Below, one piece after another: positions 8,926 through 15,547 of a DNA stretch of 64,000 bases. The DNA comes from Xanthomonas sacchari. Lineage in GTDB: Bacteria; Pseudomonadota; Gammaproteobacteria; Xanthomonadales; Xanthomonadaceae. The position numbers and the translations under genes were made by a program. How positions within the stretch are numbered: the stretch's first letter is position 1; every line of letters starts with the position of its first letter. Under the pieces are notes generated by a model. That model saw only the letters and a list, made by a program, of their open reading frames with translations, did no database searches and was not told the DNA's origin. The stretch lies in assembly GCF_024266585.1 (NCBI RefSeq), contig NZ_CP100647.1, positions 1,779,001 through 1,843,000 of the forward strand, given 5' to 3'.

Positions 8926-8944
8926 TGGTACCTATAACGGACCA
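8926..8944 (-). promoter_or_regulatory. candidate operator/promoter of the nixJKL operon
   Basis: The imperfect dyad TGGTACCTATAACGGACCA (TGGT-N11-ACCA) overlaps a minus-strand -10-like TTATAG (8937-8932), about 90 bases upstream of the GH125 start. TGGT...ACCA dyads are typical of HutC-type GntR regulators. The -35 is weak. This is an inference from one site. Confidence 0.3.
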
Positions 8945-9007
8945 ATTTGCGACGACCTTACAACGTGTGGCCGTCCGATGCATCCTGCGACCGCACAACC
9001 GTCCGGC

Positions 9008-10450
9008 TCAGTGGGGGTGGTGCGCGCCGTGCCAGTGCATCGGTCCCGAGCACACGCACTCGCCGTCGTCGTCGCCGTTGCCGGCATGGCCGAACAGGGC
9101 CTCCAGCAGCCGCCGCGACGGGCTCCATTCGCCGATGGCCGGGTGGATCAGCATCGCCTTGCAGGCCTCCAGGTGGCTGCCGCTGAGCGCGGCGTCGATG
9201 GCGGCGTGCTCGTAGGCCTTGACCGTGCGCACCAGGCCCTGGATCGCCTCGGGCATCGGCCGTGCCGGCAGCGGGGTGATGCGGTCGCGTTCGATGGTGG
9301 AGGAGATTTCCACGATGTCGTCGTCGGCCAGTTCGGCCATGCAGCCCTGGTTGCGCACGTTGACCACGTGCCGCCCCGGCAGCGCGCCGGTCAGTGCGCT
9401 CATCACGTCCACGGCGATGCGGTGGTAGCCGGTGCTGGCGCGGAACGGGTCCGGCTGCGGCGCGAGGTCGTCGGCGAAGGCCGAGCCGGCCTCGGCCTCC
9501 AGCCGCATGTACGAGCCGGAGCGCTGCTGCAGGTAGGCGGCGTAGGTCTGCACCGCGCCGCTGCCGTCGCCGGCGTTGAGGCGGCTGCGCAGGTCGGCGA
9601 TCAGGGTGTGGTTGAGCTGTTCGATCTCGCTGCCGCGGCTGGCGCCGCTGGCGCGCTGGTTCTCCAGGGCGCGACTACGCTCGTAGTAGAAGTACAGGTA
9701 TTCGGTGGGGATCAGTCGCAGCGTGCGCAGCATGTCGAAGTCGAACAGCGGCGCCAGGTACAGCTGGCGCAGGATCGCATCGTCGGCCAGGATGCGGTCG
9801 AGCACGTCCTCGCCGCGCACGCGCACCGCGCGGATCCAACCCAGGTGGTTGAGGCCGACGTACTCGCAGTCCACGTCCGCGGGCGGTTCGCCGAGCGCGC
9901 GGGCGATGTTGTGGAACAGCTCCACCGGCGTGTCGCAGATGCCGACCACGCGCGCGCGGGTGTGGCGGCTGATGGCCTGGGTGATCAACCCGGCCGGGTT
10001 GGTGAAGCTGACCAGCCAGGCGTCGGGGCTGAGCCGCTCCACCATCCGCGCCTGCTCGATCGCCACCGGCACCGTGCGCAGCGCCTTGGCGACGCCGCCG
10101 GGGCCGGTGGTTTCCTGCCCGGCGTAGCCGTGGCGGATGATGGTGTGCTCGTCGGTGGCGCGCTGATGGATGCCGCCGATGCGGATGCTGTTGAGCACGA
10201 AGTGCGCGCCGTCGATCGCCGCTTCCGCCGAGCTGGCCGCGTTGACCTGCAGCTCGCCGCCGAACTCGGCGACCACCGCGCGGCCCAGCGCGACCATCAA
10301 CGCCAGCCGATCCTGGTCCGGATCGTAGAGCACGATCTCGCGCGCGCCGAGCGCTTCGGCGGCATCGTTGACGCCGTACACCACCAGCGGCGCGCGCACG
10401 CCGCCACCGCCGATCAGGGCGAGTTTACGGTTGGGAGAGGAACTGCTCAT
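9008..10450 (-). CDS. GH4 NAD-dependent (phospho-)glycosidase
   Basis: 480 residues from ATG 10450. No signal peptide, so cytoplasmic. The N-terminus is a Rossmann fold (ALIGGGGVRAP). Family 4 hallmarks are present: SFTNPAGL (Asn151), the metal-site Cys172 in ICDTP, and His202 in GLNHLGW. GH4 enzymes use NAD+ and Mn2+ and cleave through a 3-keto intermediate; this branch is usually annotated 6-phospho-beta-glucosidase, but specificity cannot be read from sequence. It overlaps the upstream PfkB kinase by 26 bases, so the two products are made together and kinase-then-glycosidase is the obvious order. The C-terminus ends in a Cys/His-rich tail (CVCSGPMHWHGAHHPH) that may bind metal. It is not part of the published nixE-L set. 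Confidence 0.85.
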   Translation of the reverse strand: MSSSSPNRKLALIGGGGVRAPLVVYGVNDAAEALGAREIVLYDPDQDRLALMVALGRAVVAEFGGELQVNAASSAEAAIDGAHFVLNSIRIGGIHQRATDEHTIIRHGYAGQETTGPGGVAKALRTVPVAIEQARMVERLSPDAWLVSFTNPAGLITQAISRHTRARVVGICDTPVELFHNIARALGEPPADVDCEYVGLNHLGWIRAVRVRGEDVLDRILADDAILRQLYLAPLFDFDMLRTLRLIPTEYLYFYYERSRALENQRASGASRGSEIEQLNHTLIADLRSRLNAGDGSGAVQTYAAYLQQRSGSYMRLEAEAGSAFADDLAPQPDPFRASTGYHRIAVDVMSALTGALPGRHVVNVRNQGCMAELADDDIVEISSTIERDRITPLPARPMPEAIQGLVRTVKAYEHAAIDAALSGSHLEACKAMLIHPAIGEWSPSRRLLEALFGHAGNGDDDGECVCSGPMHWHGAHHPH

Positions 10451-11360
10451 GGAGACTCCTGAGACGTGGGGGATCGGGAAGGCCGTCGAGCGCGCCGAGC
10501 GCGGTGCAGCAGGCGGCGCCGCACAGGCAGCCGCGCTGCGCGCAGGCATCGAGGGAAACGTGGTCCAGCAGCGCGTCGATGAAGCCGGCATCGAAGGCGT
10601 CGCCGGCGCCGGTGGTGTCCTGCACGGCGACCACGGGCGCGGCGACCAGTCGCGCGCCGGCCGCATCCACCACGCAGGCGCCGGCGCCGCCGAGCTTGAT
10701 CGTCACCTGCGCCAGGCCCAGCGCCTGCGCCCAGGCGCGGCAGGACGCGGCATCGTCGCCCGTGCAGCCGGCCAGTGCCGCCTCCTTCTGGTTGGGCAGG
10801 AAGTGATCGACCGCGCGGCAGGTGGCGTGGTTGTCCGGATCGCCCAGCCATGCCGGGTTGAAGCCCACGTCCAGCGAGGTGCTGCAACCGGCCGCGCGCA
10901 ATGCCGGCAACAGCGTGCGCGCCAGCGCCGCCGGCAGCGGCAGGGCGAAGTGCACGTGGCGCGCGGCGCGCATCGCCTCCAGCGCGGCGGCGCTGCGCAG
11001 CAGCGGTTCCAGCTCGGCATTGGCGCCGGGGTAGGTGAAGAATGAGCGGTCCTCGCGCAGCGACACGCTGGCGGTGACGCCGGTGCCGGCGGGATGGTCG
11101 ACCAGGCCCTCGGTGCCGACACCGAAATCGCCCAGGCGCTGCGCGAACCAGGCGCGGTCGCCGGCGCCGATCGCGCCGATCAGCGTGACCTTGCGCCCAA
11201 GCCGGGCCAGGCCGCAGGCGGTGTTGACGGTGCCGCCGCCGAGATCGCGATGGTAGTGCCGCGCCATCGCTTCCTCGCCCGGCCCGGGCCAGGTGGTGAA
11301 GCCGCTGAAGATGTGGTCGAGATAGACCTCGCCGACCACCGCGACGTCGTGCGTTTTCAT
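10425..11360 (-). CDS. PfkB/ribokinase-family sugar kinase
   Basis: 311 residues from ATG 11360, whose ATGA overlaps the stop of the permease gene; another ATG lies five codons upstream. PfkB family: GGGTVNTACGLARLG near residue 40 (sugar-binding motif 1) and DTTGAGDAFDAGF at 248-260 with catalytic base Asp254 and the anion hole GAGD. Cytoplasmic ATP-dependent kinase. The family includes ribokinase, fructokinase, KDG kinase and FrlD (fructoselysine 6-kinase). Context (permease before, GH4 after, all overlapping) says it phosphorylates the imported glycoside so that GH4 can act. Which sugar is not visible. Confidence 0.88.
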   Translation of the reverse strand: MKTHDVAVVGEVYLDHIFSGFTTWPGPGEEAMARHYHRDLGGGTVNTACGLARLGRKVTLIGAIGAGDRAWFAQRLGDFGVGTEGLVDHPAGTGVTASVSLREDRSFFTYPGANAELEPLLRSAAALEAMRAARHVHFALPLPAALARTLLPALRAAGCSTSLDVGFNPAWLGDPDNHATCRAVDHFLPNQKEAALAGCTGDDAASCRAWAQALGLAQVTIKLGGAGACVVDAAGARLVAAPVVAVQDTTGAGDAFDAGFIDALLDHVSLDACAQRGCLCGAACCTALGALDGLPDPPRLRSLHEQFLSQP

Positions 11361-12733
11361 TGCTGGAAGGGCCATGCTGCCTCGCGTTTGGCCTGGATGA
11401 GATAGAGCGCGGTGCCCGCGCACAGCGCCAGCACCGCCGCCAGCAGCCGCGGCAGCGGACTGGTGGCCAGCAGCGCCAGCCAGCCGCAGACGCTGATCAG
11501 CAGCGGCCACGGATACAGCGGCATGGCGAAGCTGGCGCGACGCCGCGGCCGTCGCCGCAGCAGCACCACCGCCAGGCATTGCGCCAGGAACTGGAACAGG
11601 ATCTGGATGATCATCAGCGTGGCGATCAGGTCGTCCAGCGACAGCGGGCAGGCCAGCGCCGAGGTGATGCCGACGAACAGCAGCGACACGGTGGGGAAGC
11701 GCCCGCGCGGGTGCAGCCGCGCGAACACGCCGAAGAACTGGCCGGCCGCCGCCGCCGCATACGGCACCCGCGAATAGCCCAGCAGCACCACCAGCGCCGA
11801 GCCCCAACTGGCGAGCACGATCAGCGCCACCGCCACGGTGCTGCCGGCGGGGCCGTAGATGACCTGCATGAAGTCGGCCACCACCGCCTTGGACTGCGCC
11901 GCCTGCCGCCACGGCAGCACGCCCAGCACGGTCACGTTCAAGCCCAGGTACAGCACCGCCACGATCGGAATCGACCACAGCACCGCACGCGGAATCGTGC
12001 GGCGCGGCTTGCGGATCTCGCCGCCGAGCATGCACACGTTGTTGTAGCCGCCGTAGTCGTACACCGCGATCAGCGCCACCGCACCGAAGCCCAGCCAGAA
12101 GCCGTGCGGCGAGGCCGGCCGCGCCTGCAGGAACTCGCGCGCCAGCGCCATGTCGAAATGCAGCGCGCCGCTGAGCACGATCCACAGGCAGGCGGCGATC
12201 ACCACCGCGCTGACCAGCAGCGACAGCAACTGCACCGAGCGCACCTGCCGGTACAGCAGCGCGGTGTTGAAAAGGCACAGCGCCATGGCGATGCCGGTGA
12301 GCGCGGTGTGGCTCAGCCCGGGCATCAGGTAGGCCAGGTACTGCGCGCAGCCGACCGCGGCCGCGGCCACCGACAGCGGCGCGGTCAGCAGCGTCTGCCA
12401 CAGGTACAGGAAGCCGAACAGGCGCCCGGCGCGGTCGCGGCCATAGGCCTCGCGCAGGTAGTGGTACGGCCCGCCCGAGCGCGGAATCGCCGCGCCCAGT
12501 TCGGCCCACACCAGGCCGTCGCACAGGCACAGCAGCGCGCCGACCACCCAGCCCAGCAGCACCGCCGGCCCGGCCAGCGCCGACAGCGCCAGCGGGATGG
12601 TGATGAACGGGCCGATCCCGATCATGTTGAGTAGGTTGGCCGACAGCGCGCTCCAGAACCCCAGCGTGCGCGGCGGCGCGCCCTGGTCCGTGGCGGACGG
12701 GGAGGGCGCGACGGGGGCGGCGAGCGACGTCAT
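11357..12733 (-). CDS. APC-superfamily permease
   Basis: 458 residues from ATG 12733, which overlaps the GH35 stop (ATGA); an ATG two codons upstream is possible. About twelve hydrophobic segments. The first contains NMIGIGPFITIP, the unwound TM1 glycine motif of amino acid/polyamine/organocation (APC) transporters, and the loop motif LVWAELGAAIPRSGGPYHYLR is the classical APC TM2 signature. Members move amino acids, amines or modified amino acids such as fructoselysine (FrlA). An amino-acid-type carrier between a galactosidase and a sugar kinase is unusual and suggests an amino-acid-linked sugar as cargo (inference). Inner membrane. Confidence 0.85.
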   Translation of the reverse strand: MTSLAAPVAPSPSATDQGAPPRTLGFWSALSANLLNMIGIGPFITIPLALSALAGPAVLLGWVVGALLCLCDGLVWAELGAAIPRSGGPYHYLREAYGRDRAGRLFGFLYLWQTLLTAPLSVAAAAVGCAQYLAYLMPGLSHTALTGIAMALCLFNTALLYRQVRSVQLLSLLVSAVVIAACLWIVLSGALHFDMALAREFLQARPASPHGFWLGFGAVALIAVYDYGGYNNVCMLGGEIRKPRRTIPRAVLWSIPIVAVLYLGLNVTVLGVLPWRQAAQSKAVVADFMQVIYGPAGSTVAVALIVLASWGSALVVLLGYSRVPYAAAAAGQFFGVFARLHPRGRFPTVSLLFVGITSALACPLSLDDLIATLMIIQILFQFLAQCLAVVLLRRRPRRRASFAMPLYPWPLLISVCGWLALLATSPLPRLLAAVLALCAGTALYLIQAKREAAWPFQQ

Positions 12734-14649
12734 GTGCATGCACGATCCTGCGGGGAGGGAGGGGGAACGAAGGCCTGCGTTGCAGGCGTGGGCACCAGGC
12801 CGTCGGCACAGCGCACCAGGCCCGGCTGCAGGCGGTGCAGATCGAGCACCAGCACCTGGTTGGCCCCGGCGCGCAGCCAGGCGCCCGGGCAGTACAGGCA
12901 CTGCTGCGGGCCGATGTCCCAATAGCGGCCGAGCAGGCGCCCGTTGACCCACAGATAGCCCTTGCGCCAGTCGCGCATGTCCAGGTGCACGTCGCCGGGC
13001 CGGTCCAGGGTGAACGCGGTGGCGAAGAACAGGCCCGGGCGTTGCGGCGGCGTCTGCAGCTTGCGCAGCGACGGCGTCGGGTCCGTGTCCAGCGCCAGCC
13101 CGCGTACCTCCCAGCCGTGCAGGTCCTGGCCATCGAGCCGCACCGGACCGAGCAGCCCCTTGCGATCGCCCAGCGCCGGGCCGAAGTTGATGTGGCCGAA
13201 GCTGTCGACCAGCACGTCCAGCTCGCGCGTTTGCTTCTGCGCATCGGGCAGGCGCAGGTGCGGCGCGCTGTGCAGGCGCGGATGCCGCATCCGCGACACA
13301 TGGCCCAGCTCGCGCCCGTCCAGATGCACCACCGCGTAGTCGTGGACCTGCCCGAGGTGCAGCGTCCGGCCCGGCGCGATCTGCCGCCGATACAGCACCA
13401 GTCCCTGGTCCTGGCCGAGCAGGCGCTGGTTGTCGCTGGGGATCTCGGTCTGCAGCGCGGGGCCGAGGTTGTCCCACAGTGCGGCCACGGGCTCGGCCTG
13501 CACCGCGTCGAAGTGTGCGCGGCGCGGTGCGGCCGGTGGCGGCGGCGGTGGCGTTTCCGCTTGCGCAGCGATGATCTTGCGCAGCGCGAAGTACGCCGGC
13601 GTGGCGCGGCCGGCCTCGTCGATCGGCGCGCCATAGTCGTAGCTGGTCAGCGCCGGCTGGAATTGCGAGCCGTCGTCTTCGGCATTGGCGCCGGCGCTGA
13701 GGCCGAAATTGGTACCGCCGTGCGCCACGTACAGGTTGAACGAATAGCCGGCGGCGGCGATGCGGCGCAGCAGGGGCGCGTAGTCGCGGCGCGCGAACTG
13801 CGGCTCGCCCCAATGCGTCAGCCAGCCCGGGTAGCCCTCGGACACCCACACCGGCGCCTGCCCGGCGAAGGCCGTGGCCGCCTGCAGATCGTGCAGGTCG
13901 GGACCATCCAGTCCCAGCGCCGCGCCGGGCAGCATGGCCTGGCGTCGGCGCAGATCCTTGAGCCCTTCGGCCAGCGAGAACGGCCCGTCGATGCCATGTG
14001 CCCGCCACAGCGCGGCCAGCGCCTGCAGATAGCCGACGTCGCTGCCGTGCATCGAATACTCGTTCTCGATCTGCAGCATCAGCACCGGCCCGCCGACACT
14101 GGCCATCAACGGCGCGATGCGCGGCGCGATCGCCCCGATGTAGCGTTCCACCGCGGCCATGTAGCGCGCATCGTGGCGATCGCGCAGGCGGATGTCTGGC
14201 GTGCGCAGCAGATACGGCGGCAGCCCGCCCAGCGTCCATTCCGCGCACACGTACGGCCCCGGCCGCAGATACACCCACAGTCCCTCCTGCTGGCATAGCC
14301 GGATGAACCCGACGAAATCGCGCTCGCCGCTGTCCAGGTCGAACTGCCCGGGTGCCGTTTCCAGCGCATTCCACATCAAGTACAGCGCGATGGTATTCAG
14401 CCCCATCGCCTTGGCCATGCGGATGCGATGCAGCCAATCCGCCTTTGCGATCCGCAGTGGATGCAGCTCCCCACTCCGGATCTGCCACGGTTGCCCGTCC
14501 AGCGTGAAACGCCCCTGCGCGAAGCCGAATGCGTGCGGCCGCCCGTCCGGCACCAGTGCTGATGCCGGTACCGCCGCGCGCAGCATCGGCATCGCCGCCA
14601 ATCCCAACGGCGCGAGCAACCCGAATCGGCAGAATGCGCGGCGTTTCAT
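12730..14649 (-). CDS. second GH35 beta-galactosidase, cassette copy
   Basis: 639 residues from ATG 14649. N-terminal MKRRAFCRFGLLAPLG resembles a Tat or Sec signal with a twin Arg at 3-4. GH35: LQIENEYS with acid/base Glu197 and WVSEGYPGW with nucleophile Glu271; GPYVCAEW at 131-138. Beta-sandwich domains follow, with a proline run near residue 365. It shares the general GH35 plan with the nixL product but differs throughout (for example SEGYPGW against GEYWAGW), so it is not a recent duplicate. It heads a tightly overlapping run GH35-permease-kinase-GH4 and probably trims a galactoside outside the cytoplasm before import. Confidence 0.88.
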   Translation of the reverse strand: MKRRAFCRFGLLAPLGLAAMPMLRAAVPASALVPDGRPHAFGFAQGRFTLDGQPWQIRSGELHPLRIAKADWLHRIRMAKAMGLNTIALYLMWNALETAPGQFDLDSGERDFVGFIRLCQQEGLWVYLRPGPYVCAEWTLGGLPPYLLRTPDIRLRDRHDARYMAAVERYIGAIAPRIAPLMASVGGPVLMLQIENEYSMHGSDVGYLQALAALWRAHGIDGPFSLAEGLKDLRRRQAMLPGAALGLDGPDLHDLQAATAFAGQAPVWVSEGYPGWLTHWGEPQFARRDYAPLLRRIAAAGYSFNLYVAHGGTNFGLSAGANAEDDGSQFQPALTSYDYGAPIDEAGRATPAYFALRKIIAAQAETPPPPPPAAPRRAHFDAVQAEPVAALWDNLGPALQTEIPSDNQRLLGQDQGLVLYRRQIAPGRTLHLGQVHDYAVVHLDGRELGHVSRMRHPRLHSAPHLRLPDAQKQTRELDVLVDSFGHINFGPALGDRKGLLGPVRLDGQDLHGWEVRGLALDTDPTPSLRKLQTPPQRPGLFFATAFTLDRPGDVHLDMRDWRKGYLWVNGRLLGRYWDIGPQQCLYCPGAWLRAGANQVLVLDLHRLQPGLVRCADGLVPTPATQAFVPPPSPQDRACT

Positions 14650-14659
14650 TGCGCGCTCC

Positions 14660-14720
14660 AGCAGGACCGTTGCAGTTGTAGTTGCAGTTGCAGTTGCCGT
14701 GGTTGTTGCTGTTGCTTTTC
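14660..14720. repeat. GTTGCA microsatellite
   Basis: A run of near-perfect GTTGCA/GTTGTA hexamers followed by GTTGTT units, directly upstream of the second GH35 gene. It is open to slippage and lies where its ribosome site or promoter would be. Confidence 0.7.
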
Positions 14721-14744
14721 AGCTTTTGCCTTTCCCGGGTCCCC

Positions 14745-15075
14745 TCCGTAGCGGCGGAGCTGGCGGGTCAAACCCCCCGGAGGGGGGCGGCGCACAGGGA
14801 TGTGCGCCGTTTTCGGCCGGGGCAGGGCTCGCCGGGAAAAGGCGAAGCACTGCTTCGCCCCGGCGGGCGGGCTGGCGCCGTGAGGCGACTGCCCCGGACT
14901 TGGCTGCGAAGCAGACAAGCCCCGTCCGAAAATCCCGCCAGCGGAGCGGACCCGCGTAGCGGGCGCGAAGGCGGGGTGTGCTTGATCAGCCATTCGGCTG
15001 CTGTGAAGCGGCTTCTTTTGGTTACTTTTCTTTGCACAAGCAAAGAAAAGTAACTCGCCGCCAGGCGAAAGCTGT
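14745..15075. repeat. mosaic non-coding repeat with a perfect 15-bp inverted repeat
   Basis: This stretch is made of small palindromes and ends with GTTACTTTTCTTTGC (15021-15035) and its exact inverse (15040-15054) around a 4-base loop. Similar mosaics recur in intergenic DNA of Xanthomonas and relatives. Long frames that run through it on the minus strand translate to low-complexity peptide and are not genes. The hairpin with T-rich arms can also work as a terminator. Confidence 0.65.
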
Positions 15076-15084
15076 TGCTTTTGA

Positions 15085-15500
15085 TGGCTAACCCAGGTGA
15101 CACCGGTAAAGCCCGTCGGGACTGAAGTCCCTCCCACAAGAGCCATAGTCCAGGCTTTGTCGGTAGAGCCTGCCGCGGCTGGAGCCGCTTCTACAACAGT
15201 TGCGTCGTGCGTTGCTTGAGTGGGCTGCCGATGCAACCTGATCCAGGCAGCATCGGTAAAGCCCGTCGGGACTGAAGTCCCTCCCACAAGAGCCATAGTC
15301 CAGGCTTTGTCGGTAGAGCCTGTCGCGGCTGAAGCCGCCCCTACGACAGTCGCTACGTGCGTTGATCGGGTGGGCTGCCGATGCAGCCTGATCCAGGCCG
15401 CATCGGTAACGCCCGTCGGGACTGAAGTCCCTCCCACAAAAGGCCTGATCCACGCGGAGTCGGTAAGGCCTGTCGGGACTGAAGCAGCTCCCACAGAGAT
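15085..15500. repeat. tandem array of ~150-bp units carrying both palindromic elements
   Basis: Copies of the GGGACTTCAGTCCC element recur at 15115, 15265 and 15415 (period exactly 150), each followed about 30 bases on by a GTCGGTAGAGCCTG stretch and a copy of the GCGGCTTCAGCCGC type element. A fourth, shorter and diverged copy begins at 15472. The array sits between the cassette TBDR gene and the second GH35 gene. Confidence 0.85.
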
Positions 15501-15547
15501 CCTGGCACCTCTCCGCGATGGCATCCCAGTGCGCACGTCGCCGCGCC

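Noticed and set aside
15085-15500. CRISPR array
   Set aside because: Units are ~150 bp, spacers are as conserved as repeats, and no cas genes are present. The same holds for the 204-bp array at 39.9-40.5 kb.
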